Positions 35,782 through 49,240 of a stretch of DNA of 64,000 nt are shown one piece after another. The DNA comes from Aphelocoma coerulescens (lineage: Eukaryota; Chordata; Aves; Passeriformes; Corvidae). Location: positions 10,244,001 to 10,308,000 of the forward strand of contig NC_091013.1 of assembly GCF_041296385.1 (NCBI RefSeq), in the 5' to 3' direction. The notes below the pieces were generated by a model. It was given only the letters and a program-made list of their open reading frames with translations. It was not told where the DNA came from and ran no database searches. How positions within the stretch are numbered: the stretch's first letter is position 1; every line of letters starts with the position of its first letter. The position numbers were made by a program, and so were the translations under genes.

Positions 35782-37276
35782 GTTTGTAAAAACCAGTTTT
35801 ATCAGTTTGTGACAATCAGATCCTTTGACAGTCAAATGCTTGAAGTAGTTTTGGTGCTGTTTGTCATCTTGTTTTGATTTTTTCCCCTGCATGATTGCTT
35901 AAGACATATTTTATTTTTAGGACAGCATAATACAACTGTAATAGAACTTTCCAGAATTTTATTTCTCTCTTTAGTTTTTAATCTCTCTTTATAGTGTTGA
36001 TTACTTTCTTGGGTTGTTAACTATGTTTTTAGGGATGATACAAACCATAATGAAAATACCTTTCCAGTTAATTTATTTTTAACCTATAATAACACACTTT
36101 TTTATAGCTGTCTCTTTGAAATAGCACATAGTCTGAAATTAGTGCCAGAACTGTCTGCTATTTTAAGTGAAATTAGTTTTTTTTCAGCAGTAAAATTTTA
36201 TAATTGATTGCTATTTTACCTCTGCAGATGATATGCTGATTTACAGATTAAAAAGAGACGCTACAAAAAAAAGAAATTTCTTGGAAAAATAAAGAAATCA
36301 ATCTACACTTGTAACCAAAGTGACAATGAAAAAATATAGCCTGCTATTATTTTTGAACACTTTCTGTTAACTATAACATTTTTAAAAAAGAAATTGAGGT
36401 TTTAAACCAGGTAAAAATAATCAGCTCTCTGGTGTAGTACCCAAACCCATATACAATTATTTTGCCTAGACATCTTGCTAGCACCTCTTTCTTACTGGAT
36501 TTAAACCCAAATCGGCTCCCTTTTTTCCATTCCATTACCTCACTAATATTGGGTTATTTTTGTGCTCTCGTTGTATGACTGATAAAATGGAAATGGGTAT
36601 TAAGGCTTTTTTAATTAGGCAGCACAGAGCAGACTGTTACAGCAGGTACTTCTGTCCTGTCCATCCAGGTCTCTCACAGTTCTGGTCAGTTTGATTAAAT
36701 TCCCTTGAGCATGCTGCCCTTTTTTGTTGCTCTATACAAACACTTCATCTAAATTTTGTTTGGGTAATTAAAGAAAAGCTGCTGTAATTAAAGAAATACT
36801 TCATGTGGTGATCTGAATACCTCTCAATAACCTTGCTTTCAACTCATACTTTAATATTTTAGTTTTCTCTGTGATAGTTAGAAAAACCAGCTGACGTTGG
36901 AAAAAATCAGTGTGGGAGAATAGAAGGAAAGAAAACGGGGCAAGGGCACAATTTCACTTAGTAAGAGAAAGCAAAACCAGATTGTGTACACAGCATTTAG
37001 GAGTTGAAAATAAGGTTTAGTTATGACATATTTACTGTAGAAAACCTCCTGTTTCAAAGCAGAGGAAAATTCCAGCGATTAATTTTTGGATTTGGGATGG
37101 CTAGGATCACGTGATTTGAGGAAGTTAGTAAGTCACTCCAGATTGTTCAAGAGCTGTTTAGATTGGTGATCACTCCTATAAGCAGATACTAGTTTTGAAA
37201 ATGGAACTTAAGTTACAGAAAATGAAGTCAGCAGTCCTGAGAGTTTAAACATAGATCAGCGCACCGGGGAGATGCT

Positions 37277-37675
37277 GTGGATTCCAAAAACAGTGTAGCT
37301 ATCCTGTCACAGCAGAACACTTCACTTGTTAAGGTTTTCCTCCAAGCTGCTCTGCTTTGGACAGAGGTGATTTTCTGTCGTGGGGATATTGCTTCACCTT
37401 CTGGAAACATTGCACAGTCAGTGCTGACTGTAGGACCTGTTTCTAAGGCATTGATAGACTGTTCAGACATATCTTCTGTGAAATACTGGTGGTGTACTTG
37501 TCACCATGTGTTTCTCTCTAGGCAGGCAGACAATATTAGTAGAGTTTTTACAAATATTCATTACAGAGCTCATTTATGTGTTTACACTGCAAGGAAAAAA
37601 TACATTTACAAGATCTCATTATGCTCTCTAATCATGAGCTGGGGAGGAGGAGACTTTGAAGAGGGTGAAAAATAG
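37277..37675 (+). other. Unexplained 132-codon open reading frame inside intron 16
   Basis: Opens ATGGATTCCAAAAACAGTGT and reads MDSKNSVAILSQQNTSLVKV at the start; it ends with a Gly/Glu-rich GGGDFEEGEK tail. There is no recognised domain. Part of it is also open on the - strand (37228-37470), typical of a moderately GC-rich, stop-poor stretch. Chance or a decayed repeat is as likely as a gene. Confidence 0.18.
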
Positions 37676-37759
37676 AATATTTTTCACTAAAATCTATCAG
37701 AAAATGCACATTTTATTCATCAAGCTTAGGTATTCCTTCAAAATTAACTTTACATGATT

Positions 37760-37843
37760 TAAAGGTGGACTTGGCAGAGCTAGGTCAATACTTAAACTCA
37801 GTGATCTTAAATGTCTTTTCCATCCTAAAGGATTCTATGATTA
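37760..37843 (+). mobile_element. CR1 LINE 3' tail (forward)
   Basis: GGTGGACTTGGCAGAGCTAG is followed by AACTCAGTGATCTTAAATGT, CTTTTCCATCCTAAAG and the terminal GATTCTATGATT, the typical CR1 3' end on the + strand. Only the last 85 bp or so are present. Confidence 0.8.
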
Positions 37844-38934
37844 ATAATTTTCATAGTACCTTCATAATTACATTTTTGTCCTTAGTTATTTCCCCTTTTC
37901 TCTTAATAATGCATCACTTAATGATTAACTTGTTAACAAAATAAGAAATTAAATGGAAGAGACGTCTCCTCAGGCTCAGTTCAAAGATGATTCTCCAACT
38001 AGACATATAAAGTAGTTATAAATCCCAAAGGAAAAGTGCAGAAGGAGAATGTGAGTCCTCCCACATTTGGCTGAATTAATTGCTCTTGAATTCAAGCATC
38101 TAATCAGAACACATGGCTGAAGCTTCTGCTACAAATGACTGGAAGGCAAGGGTGTGAGAGAGAAATACCTCTAAAAAGCAGTTTGTCCTCATCATGAAAA
38201 TGTCAGCTTTCCTTCACTGACCACACAGTGGAATCAAGGACAAGGACAGCTTGCTTAGGCTAGATGCGTAGCTTCCAGAAACTCTAAACCCAGCTTTGCT
38301 GAGTTCATTATGCTCCTCTAAATTGTACTGAAAATCTTTCCAAACTAAAGAAAACACCATTCCTCATCTGAACTTCCCCACTCACAGAGATAAATTTCGT
38401 CAAAGAGCAGATGACAGCTCCAAAAGTGAGTGTAAAAGAAAATTATGAGTTTATCAGGACAGAGGGCACTTCCAGTGACAGTAATAAATGTTGGCATTAA
38501 AGGAAGGCTGCTGTATAAATGAGAAATAAAATGACATAAAACTACTGAAGTGCTGTACACTCGTTGTACGTATGTTTGCCTATAGATGATGAAAAAGATT
38601 TGAATTTTTCTACTCTGAAAAGAGATGAGTTTTAACATGTTTCTAAGATGGGCTTGATGTGAAACTGCAGGCAAGCATTGTATTTTGAAAGCCTTTTAAT
38701 GTGCAGCTTTGTGAATCACCTTAGCACTTTCCACATGATTTTCTAGTGGGTTAAAGCCCTAGTCTGTATTGCCCCTTCTCAGAATCACATTTGCTATTCA
38801 GGGACTGAGAGGGATGGAGAAAATATACATTTATTATTTGGACCATCTTTGAATAATACATGAAACACACCATTTTGGTGATTAAAAAGATGTTTGGGTG
38901 GGGATTTTTCTTGGTTGGTTTGTTTTGGTTTTTT

Positions 38935-38973
38935 TCTTCTTCCTTTTTTTTTTTCCCTTTTTCTTTTTTCCCC
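38935..38973. repeat. T/C-rich homopyrimidine tract
   Basis: An almost pure pyrimidine stretch (runs of T separated by CC or CCC) in intron 16. It does not precede an exon, so it is not an acceptor tract. Confidence 0.75.
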
Positions 38974-41584
38974 AGATAAGCCAATAAAAGTTACTTCTAT
39001 TTTTGTAATTCCTAATATTTTTGATTGTCCTATACACACTAAATTGTATGCAGTTTAAATGTGAACCAGCCTTCTCTTGCAGAGTAAGACTGCAATCTAC
39101 CTTTCAGTCTTACCCTGTCTCTAGTTAGAATAATTATGAATTTCAAATGCACATCTCCATTTACCTTTTGAAGCACATAGTATTTAACCTCCACTCCTGT
39201 TGATTAAGCATGAAAAACAGTTTTTTACTGTTTTGACATAGAAATCATTACCCCTCACAGCATCATGACTTGACTGCTCTGAGCAGTAGCTGCACTACCA
39301 GCTCTGGAAGTGCAGCTCCCCATCTCCAGCTGAAGCTGCTACTCCTGTGTAATTGGTATTATGCTGCAGATGATTCCTACAGTGCCCTAGTTGTGGTTTA
39401 TTCTGTGTTTCACCTTCTTCGCTGAAAACTCTGCCCTAATATTGATTAGCAAATGAAAACATGGCAGGATATGACTCTGGGTGTCTGAAGCATCATCCTG
39501 TCATTGATTTTTGGATAAAACAGAGTGTAATAAGAATTTATGAGAAGAGGAAAGAGAGACAGAGAGACTGTACCCAAACTTATATAATAGGCAAGAAATT
39601 CTTTTTTTTTCTTATGTTTAGTCAGCTCAGGGAAAGATGACATCAGGTTCTATCCTCAAATTTCATAGAACCCTAGACATCAGGAACTTTAACTTGCTTT
39701 TCTTTCTGCCCTCTAATTAATTAAAATAAAATGGAAAAGTATGCTGTATAGAGTTTCAATAAAAATATGGAAATGCTGACTTAATATTGTCATGATTTCT
39801 GTAGGAAAAAAAGTTAAAATCAATACATTTGTTGAGAGAACTAAAACAAGAGTGTTACTACATAAAATTCTAGTGATTAAAAAGTCAACTGGGTGTTTTT
39901 CTCTTCCAAAGAATTTTGTACTTCATATGTTAGCTAAATCCCTGCAGGTCACAAGCGGTTTATTCAATTGACATAATTAATCCATATATTTCTTAAAAAA
40001 TCTGCTCTGTATCTAAATTTCTTAGTCATATGAGTAGTCCAGAGTCTGCTCAAAAATCTAGACTACTGCCTGTTTCTAGAGGTGGAAGAACAGCATTGGG
40101 TTAACTGCTTCATGTAATTTACCGTGGTAAAGCACTTCCCTACTCATCACTTCCACTGGCAGCCTGGACAAAGAACAGGAAGACTTTTGCATAGAAGACA
40201 ATGTGAAAAATTCAGAAAAGGAATTTGTTGGGGTTTTTTTTCAGGTTTCTTAACTTTACTGATGTTGCCTGCTGGGAGGAGGCTTCTTGCTAACAGTATT
40301 TCCCTTTCCTTGTCATTCTATTTTTTTTTCAGTGCAAGAAAGCATTGTGGGAAAGGTGCTAGACCTGTTTGCCTCTTCATTGTTTATAGAAGCACTTATG
40401 TCTCAATAACTAAGAGGACTCAATTCTCTTACTGACTTTCTGATAAAAGAAGTAATAGATAATTTATGTATGTGTTTATAGTTCAATGGACTTTTAGATA
40501 CTGGAATTTCTATTATTGAATTGGAAACTCTAATTCTTGCATATTAGCAAAAGCAAAGAAAAGAAGCAGGGCTCTTCAGGTGCGCAACTTTTTCTACTCC
40601 TGGTATAAATTCTTTCTTTTATTTTCCGTTTCATTGCTCTTAAACTGTGAGTTGGTCATTGGAGCTGTAACTAGAGCATTTTGACAAATGAGCCATCATC
40701 TGACAGAATCAGAAAAAGAAGTCACCTATTTCTCATGAGTTAAGGGATTTAAGAACAGCTGCCCACATCTGAGCTGGAAGTTTCTAGTTTGGTGTTCTGT
40801 GGAAAAAAGTATAAATTGGTAGTACATGCACAAGCAGTGTACAAACAAGTATGAGCAAAAGACATTTCTCATCATTCTTTTTTTAATTCAGCTGAGCTAT
40901 ACAAAGGGGTTTTTTCATGTTACTGGGGCAAAGCTAAATGCATTAGATTGGTAGTGTTTACAGTGTTACATACCACGGGTATTAGTAACCCCTTAATATT
41001 TTTTTTTTAAATTTGGAATAAAACTGATGCAAATTAATTTGCCTTCTAGTGTGTATGTTCTAATCTAAGATTTCCAGCCAGAAAGTTGACTGCCCTTTCA
41101 TTCAAGTAGGTTATGGTGAATTACATTCGATTTGAAATTTTTTATAAATGGTAAGACTAATGATTGGTAATTTAGTGCTATTTTCATGCCTTCATCACCT
41201 CTCAAGGAGCAAATTTTCAGACTGGGGGCAGTCTGAAATGATTATTTAGTCATAGTAAAATGGTATGTATTTGCTATCATTCAATTCCATTGTAAAATTC
41301 CATTGATTTCTTTTCTTCATTCAGCATGGATTACAGGGAGCTGAGAGTTCATTAGAATCCTTTCTGGTTTTGATATTGGCTTTTGCAGATATCTTATTCA
41401 CACACCATGAGTCAGATAAAACAATCTGGCTTGAGTTGCATGTAAGGTTTTTTTCTGAAGGTCAGCCTATGATCAGATGGGAGCAGTTTTTCTATTATTT
41501 TCATTATTTTCTATTGCTCTTCCAAACAGTCTTTACTGAAGTCTTTCAAACAATGTGTGACCTCTGTTTTTGTACTTCTCACAG

Positions 41585-41760
41585 ATTTCGCAGGCTGTCA
41601 CTACCACTCAGACATCACTAACACAGACAACTGTAATGGAAACTGTAACTATGGTGACCACAAGAGAACAAATCCTGGTTAAGCATGGTAAAGAGGAACT
41701 CCCACCACCTCCACCCCACAAAAAAAGGCAACTCCTTGTGGATTCAGAAATTAGGAAGAG
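41585..41760 (+). CDS. DMD: Dystrophin exon 17 (176 bp): proline-rich hinge 2
   Basis: Begins at phase 0 and ends two bases into an Arg codon, the human exon 17 length. The translation ISQAVTTTQTSLTQTTVMET continues with VTMVTTREQILVKHGKEEL, PPPPPHKKRQLLVDSEIRK. The Thr-rich stretch and the uninterrupted five prolines identify hinge 2, which separates spectrin repeats 3 and 4. Human has TQPSLTQ where this has TQTSLTQ, and QKKRQITV for HKKRQLLV. Hinge 2 is the most diagnostic block for dystrophin rather than utrophin. The acceptor is ACTTCTCACAG; the donor is GAG|GTGAGA. Confidence 0.98.
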
Positions 41761-44700
41761 GTGAGAATCATCAAGAGACACAGAGAGAATACTGATAAGA
41801 GTCTGTATGAAAATGCAAAAATAGTCATTTGACTGCAGTATTTTTCTGTATGCTATTTTGAGCTTAAAATTGTATTTCTGTTCTCTTTTAGGGTACCAGC
41901 TGATAATTCTCTTTCTTTATTCAGTATGAGTTATGGATTATATTGTGCTTCTATTCCACCTGTTTAGCAGTATAGAATGTTAATGATTACATCAATACCA
42001 TTGCATAGTAATTATAGTCAGTTGAAGCCCTTATGTATGGCATCTTGGGGATCCCACTCAGCTATGGTCTTGAAACATGATGGGCAAGAAGCATTCCATT
42101 AATTCTAAGACTTTTGTATTCTTTAAGAAGCATTTTATAGTAGTTAAAATACTAATAATGCAGATATTACCTGGTTTCTAAATTTCATTGTATTCTTCTG
42201 GGCTTATGGGTCAGGAGTAAAAATAGCAGCTCTGCAGAGGCGGTTAATATTTGGTGAAACATGCATTATTACTTTCAGATTTTTTTTCCTGTGTAACTCA
42301 AGTACAAGTGACAAGGGGTTTTAGACTAATGCCAAACAGTAGTTAAAGTCAGGAGAAAAATTTCTGATGTGTTTAAGGAGAATTGCCTCAAGCACTGAGT
42401 TTCTAAATGAGGTGCTAAGAAGGTAGATTTCAAACATTCATTGTAACGTTTGTTTTGGAAATGTGTTTTGATATTCAGATGAACATGAATTCCAAGGTAA
42501 TAGATTCAAGGACTGAAAGGGACATGAAACTGCATTCGTGTCTCATTTCTATAGACAATATCTTTGTTTAGTTCAATGTGTTTACCAGGACAAGTATTTT
42601 CTTGTATAATAGTTTCACTTACTAAGAAGAATGAAATGCAGCAAGAATAGGAGAAATCTGACTTCTTTTTAATTGAAGCTGTATGTTACTGAAAAAATAA
42701 ATACTTTTTATACATAGGCATTGTACCTGTGTTTAACCATTCTAAAAGTAAGGTTTCTAGTTCAGCATCATTATTTAGGAATGATTTAAGAAGAGTGATT
42801 CTCCCCCTTTTTGTTAAATTGGATAGCTATTTCCATGGAAATTGCTTAGGCTAAATAAGATGTTAAGCTAAATTTGAATGAATTGAATCTATCTCCAAAG
42901 TCCTCATTTGGAATCTGTTTTTTTCCCTTATCCTAGGTTACCATTAAATCATAGTGAGAGTTATAGTTTGCTGTTATATTCCCAAGCACTCAAAATAATG
43001 CACAGAAATGAGTAGCAGCAGACTTGTAAGTCCTGAATTTGTTGAAGGAATTTTTAGATGGCATAGTTATTACTTATCAGGAGTTATAAGCCTTAACACT
43101 CCTGTAAATGTTTCAGTATTAATTGCAAAGATGAGAAACGGGATCAAGGCCCTGTTGGCTTATATACCACAGTAAACCTTTATTGCAGCATGGTCCCTAT
43201 CATGAAAATAGTGATGTGCTTTATTTTGAAATTGAAAAACTAAGAATCCTTATTGTTTTGAAGTATTTAAATAATTGATATTTTAAAAATTTTCACGTTT
43301 TTCTTTCCAAACTGAATGTTTTAGTAATGATCTTACTTCATAAGGATGTAAAGTATAAGGCCACTGCTATAAAGGAAAGCATTATCTTAATTAAAGCAAA
43401 ATTAAGTAGGATGATTTTTTAAAAACCTACTCTTTTAATTTTTCAAGAAAATTGTTGCTATATGTATCATTATAAAACTGGAGACCAGCTGGCAGTAGAA
43501 GTTCCTTTCCCAGCTACTATATATTTGCTGTTAGCATATTTTTTCCTTCTTGTCCATATTCTTTTAATTTGCCTTAATACTGAAAGTAAACTTGGCAGGG
43601 TACAGCAGAATACAGACTTCATAGTCATCAGGCAATGAAACTGCCTGAGGGCAGGAGTTAGCTGGATTATGGGAATTGGTTTTGTTCCAAACTACCTTGG
43701 TTTATAGAAACCGATAATTATGTGTTGCTAGAGTGTTTTAGCTGATGTCTGTCTAAAGCACTACAACTAACAAGTTTATATATAAATCTGACTGATCCTT
43801 TTACAGAAAATAGGATATATTATCAGCTTTGAGAATAGGAATTGCTTGTAGATATATTACTGGTAGATCTGCTACCAAATTTACAGAGTGTTACTGATTT
43901 TTTTTTTTTACCATGCATACTGGGTTTCAAGGGGTTTTGATTTGTTTTAATGCTATCTAAAATATGTGCATTCACTATATAATTTCTGTTTAACTTTGGG
44001 ATAAGAGTCAAGATAGAACAATCTTTAGTTCTGAGTCTTTGCCTGGGATGACTTTAGATAAGTGAATAAGTTGTGATTTCTTTTAGATATGTAAAATCAG
44101 TCCTTTTCATTTCTTCACAGGTTAGACTTTTATTTTGATCTGCTGGGAGAGAAGGAAAGATGGAGTTAATTGTTTAATACACTTTAATATGCTCTAACTA
44201 TTGTGTTGTGTGCTGAAATTACTAGATTTGTTTTAACAATGCAATTGCACCAGCACATGAGAACTAGTCCAGGGTGACTGTTATGCCTGTGAGTGGACCT
44301 ACATTATGGCAATGTCCAAAGTAAATGTTGGAAATGTCCACAGCTGTGCAGCAGGATAAATTATGGTTGTATTATCTGAAGGCGGTGTTTCTCCATTCAG
44401 ATAATCTTTTTTGCATTTCTGAACAGAGAAAAAACAAAAAAAAACCCAAACCCCACAATTTATGTACCTTTAGTCTCTAGAAAGTCCAAGTGGATGTTCC
44501 ACAGTGGGAGGACCAATCAATAAATAGCTTCAGAAAAACACTTAGTAAACTTTGGGGAAGAAGTTTCAGCTTAGAACAACAATTTTTGTGACTGTTTTTA
44601 ATTAATATGTAAAAATGTAGTCCTGAAAACAAACACATTTAATAGTATGTTGTTGTCTTTCTCAAAGAAAAGAAAATATAAATTTATACTAAATATAAGC

Positions 44701-45826
44701 GTAATAATGGAAGAAGAAAGCTTATCTTAAAATTTGGGTGCTCAGTTAAAATATCTTTGTTCATTGGTGACTAGACACCTTTTTGATCAATGCTTTTTTC
44801 TGATGTGAGAAGAAGCATTATATTTGCAAACAGCCAGTCATTTATTTTCTGGGTGCAGTGTTGGCCACAAGATCTTTCAGGGTTTTTTGTTTGTATTCAG
44901 TTGTAGCTGCACCCCAGGATAAACCAAGCCCATAGTGATGCATGCCTTTTGATTTTTTTAAATAAACTAAGAGAATGGGGGTTCTCAACCTACTTCTCCT
45001 ACGTTGTTCTATATCATGTGTGTTTACAACCAAAATTTTCCCTGAGCCCTTAACAGCTAATAGTTTATGGTTATGCACTCTTTAGTTTTGGTTTGATAAA
45101 AAAACCCTAGCAATTACTGAAGCTTCCAAAAGTGAATAACCAGACTGTGTTGGCTGCTTTCTGCAGCCACAGTACAACACACTGCATGCTGTTGCTTGGT
45201 ATTTTGGGGCCTGGGAGGGAAAGACACATTGGGGGTGAGGCCTTTTTGAGGTGGTGAATAATGCTCCCAGGTTTTGCCAGCTTCTTTCATCTGTTCTCAG
45301 GTTTTTGGCAGCATTGTTTCTTTAAAGGAGTATATTTGAAATAAATGCATCAGGCTCCATTGCCACATGTTTGGAAAGATTTGTGCTGCAGATTTGCTTT
45401 GCTGTGAACTAAATGTTTTAGAGATACTAGAAACCTCTTTAAGGAGGAAGAAAGAGTATTTTGGCTACTCAGTGAATATTGTGTTAGTGTACTGTGTAAG
45501 AGTACAGCCTCCAGTTACTAAGCCGAGGAGAAAAAAATGGATGGCTAAGATTGAAGCATCAAACTTTCTAGAATGTGTTTTACTTTTGTATTTCCAAGTG
45601 TTTTGTCAGGATTGAAAGTATAAAAATCTCTATTTTAACTGAAGAAATTGAGAAGAAGCAATTTGATTTGTAGACCAGTAACATCCACAGGACTGAATGT
45701 CACATTTCCATTGCTCCTATTCACTGCGACATGGATGCATGGGAAGGAAGCTGCTGATTTTTTCTTGCCTCTTAAAGCAAGTTTTTGCCATAAGTGATGG
45801 AAAGCAGAGATGAGAGTCGGATTTGA

Positions 45827-45845
45827 TTTTTTTTTTTTTTTTTTT
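45827..45845. repeat. T homopolymer (19 nt)
   Basis: Nineteen consecutive T in intron 17, followed by a C-rich stretch. No retroelement body was recognised on the - strand. Confidence 0.9.
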
Positions 45846-48800
45846 AATTTCTTCCCCCTCCATTCTCCCCACCAAAAAATCTAAAACTGCTTCAGAAGTA
45901 ATGTTTCAAAATGTCAGATAATTCAGGTGAGTTAAGTTCTGTTACTAGTCAAAGAAAAGCTCCTTTTCCCAAAGGAATAAATTTGAAACTGAGAAGGATA
46001 AAATACTTGGAGCTGTATAATAAGATCTTGACAAGTATGTATTAGGCATTAGGGCTAGAGATAAATGCAACACAGCTGAGGTTATAGTATTAAAAAAACG
46101 CATGTAAATGGGAGGAAGGGATGCAAGGTAACATTTATTTTCATGGTATTTACATATTCTGGGAAAAACAGGTCAGTTGCATATCATAGAAAAATCTGAA
46201 AATTACTCTGGTCATGCTAAGTTTTTAAATGGCAGACAGGTAAGAGTTGGTTAATATTAAATTTAAACATATTTTTAATATTAATGTGCTTCAATAATGT
46301 CCAAAGATACCTTTCTTTGTAATTTGGTAAATAGCTTTTTACATGCTTCTTAATGTTTCCAAGGAAGGTCTACTTACCAAAACATTATTATTGGTATAAT
46401 ATTAATCTGAAGATTTGAAAGAGACTTGATGCCCTTTGAAGAGCAAGGTGTATTAAAAAGAGTATAGTTGCTCCATCTAGTGTTTTTTTCATTTAACAGC
46501 TGTTAAATGAACTTTTTGAAAAGAGAGAAGACCTCACTTTTTTGAAAATTATTGTATTTGGGATTCCAATCCTTCCTTATTTAGAAAAGCTTGGATTTTT
46601 GTAGAAAAAAATGTATCAAAGGCAAAATTATAATGACTTTATAATTTTGTTTTTGGTAGCTATTGTTTCAGATATCCCCTTTCTTTGCAATTAATTATAT
46701 TAGTCAGGACTAGATTGTGATTGTTTATCACTTCTGCAGCCCCTCCATTGGGTTGTTTGACCATTATTCTCTTACAGAAATGCAGCTTTTGCTCTGGTAT
46801 TGTTATCAAATGATAGGTAACAAACCCAAAAAGAAGATTTTCCTGGTGCTTTTTGATATCAGTATGTCTGTAGCCAATTCCAGAGGAAAGGAAAAGGTGA
46901 CTGAGACACAACAGAATAGTTTTCTGTTTCTTACAGGGGAAATAACTAATAAACATTTTCACTTGGAGTGTAAGAAGTATGGGTATGTTGAAGTCTGTAA
47001 ACATGGACACTTCTTAATGCTTATTAGTTTTAACCCTTTATACTTTTTGTGAGGTGAGCAATGGATTAGTGAAAAATAACCAGAGAATTTTCATTCTTCA
47101 CATTTAGCTCTTGAAATTATCTGCAATATTATAGGAGTGGTGCTGTCAGCACTTGCTGCAGGCTGTGATGACTGGGTTTAAAACTACTCTGTACCTAATG
47201 GTACTAGTGAAGTTTCTGTTGGAGATACACACTTGGGATTGATTTAGTATTTCTTTTCATGCCCTGGTGTGCATTACAGAAATGAAGAGGTCATAATGTG
47301 GAGGAGGCTAAACTGAATAGTATCACAAGTGCACAGGGAGGGTCAAAATGTTATTCCAAAAGGAAATAAAATTATTTGACAACTAAGCTAAAAAAGTAGG
47401 AAGGTAAAACTAGTTGCTTGGATAAATCACCTGTTGAATTAGAAGATGAGACCAAGTCTATTTATCAACTAATGGCTCATCAGCTACAAATACAGAGGAG
47501 GAAGACAGACAGCAGGGAATTAGATCAGAATAATTCTTCCAATGGGCACCGTGTACTGTAAAGTTCTTCTTTGATACCTTCTAGGCAGTGAAGAGCTGCA
47601 AGCTGAGAAAGACCTCTGGTGAGCTGGGGATTTCAGTCCAGACATGGAAACAAAATAATTCAGTAATGTGGTTCTTGGATCAAAGTTGTATCATTCCCTG
47701 CCAGCTCAAGATGTAGGCAAATGGTTTTATGTCTGCCCAAGATTCACAGTGGTGACAGGCCCAGTGTGATTTTTGTTTGGGGAAGGAAGGAAAAGAAAAC
47801 AGATGAGCAAAGGAAATTGTCAGGCAATTTCTGTCTGTTAAAAGAATAAAGTACTGAAACCACCGTCTGGCCATGGTAGCAGTAACATAATAATGTAGTT
47901 TAAAGATGAAATTCAGTCAGTTTAGAGATAAGATTATGTACCATGATGGCCACATGACAGGAAGATACTTCATGCCTCGTGTTCCTATGTGAACTTGTTC
48001 AACGTTGAATTTGTTTCTATATCTATTTACTCAAAGCGTATTTTAAAACTATCTTCCTACTTTTAATCTATGCCAGTCACAATTTCATGGAAAATTCTCC
48101 ACAAATTGATTTTCTGGATCATCCTAAGCCATATGTCCACTTCAGACTCCCATTCCAAACTCTCTTACTATGATTATGTATTTGTTCAAAATTTACTCCT
48201 TGTTCTGGCTTTCCTTTTTCATATTAAATAGACAATAAATCTCAGCTTCGAGGCATTTCACAACTTAATTGCATCACATTTTTTTCTTTCTGTGCATGGA
48301 ATGTCCAACCCAAATACACACCAGAGCAAGATACTGTAGTCCTACTAGAAGTCCCCTATCTAATATAAAAAAGTATTCTGGAAATCACTAAGCAACAGAG
48401 ATAATTTGTTTATATTTCACAATAAAATCAAATCTTCATTTGAACTCAGCTGGCATGTGCTAGCCTTTAAAGAGAGGGTTGTGGGACCAGTAAAAATAGT
48501 ATCTCCCTTGTGGAACAGCTGAAGAAAAGACTAACTGGAAAACAAAACCATGACTTCTGCATGAAGAATAAATCCACTCCTTCAAATTGAATTTTTAGGT
48601 GGTTAGCGTGCCAATGTGCGTGTTAATTTAAGGTAGTTATTTAGAGTGATTTCTCAAGTGAGTTTTGGTTTAGTATCTTCCATGGATCTATTTTTACAAA
48701 TTCTATGTGAGGTGAAGTTTGTTGGGACAGAAAGGTAGTATTGCCCTATTTTATGTCAAAAGTATTGTTGCTCCTAGGAGATTTAAAGACTCTATTTATA

Positions 48801-49157
48801 CTTTGATATCAATCTAGTCCTAATATAATTTTTAACTGCAGCTGTGTTCAGAAAGGAAGTATACAATCACTAAAGCAGAATTATTAAATGCTGTTTCTAC
48901 CAATGTTTCCTCCTTTTACACAAGATGAACATGACAGGGTTTTGTTTGGTTTTTTTCACACTAGGTAAAATGTTTTTATCTTAAAAATATTTATGTACTG
49001 CAAAAAGGTACTTAAACTTAACTTTTATGTATTTTAATTATCTTCTACCCCCCCCCACTGCCGTTTTTGAACAGGAGGCTTTGTTTCTGAAATTATATTT
49101 ATCTCCAGAAGAAACTGCAAGTGACAGAGCAATCTGTTATGTGAGATCAGCTTTGTC

Positions 49158-49240
49158 ATATCAGAGAATCATATCATATTATAGAATGCTTTCAGTTAGA
49201 AGGGACCCTAAAGATCTGTGCCTAATACTCACCACCATCT
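49158..49240 (-). mobile_element. CR1 LINE 3' fragment (reverse)
   Basis: The + strand shows CAGAGAATCATATCATATTA, then ATAGAATGC, CAGTTAGAAGGGACCCTAAA and GATCTG, the reverse complement of a CR1 3' end with its terminal octamer repeats. Only about 80 bp remain. Confidence 0.68.

Larger units (their letters stand above)
35782..41584 (+). other. DMD: Intron 16 (5,803 bp)
   Basis: Bounded by GTTTGT and TTCTCACAG. Contains an unexplained 132-codon open frame at 37277-37675, a forward CR1 tail at 37760-37843 and a T/C-rich tract at 38935-38973. No other recognisable feature. Confidence 0.93.

Noticed and set aside
39660..39700. TTTCATAGAACCCTAGACAT resembling a reverse CR1 start
   Set aside because: The following bases do not show the GGAAGGGACCT-type landmark; too short to support.
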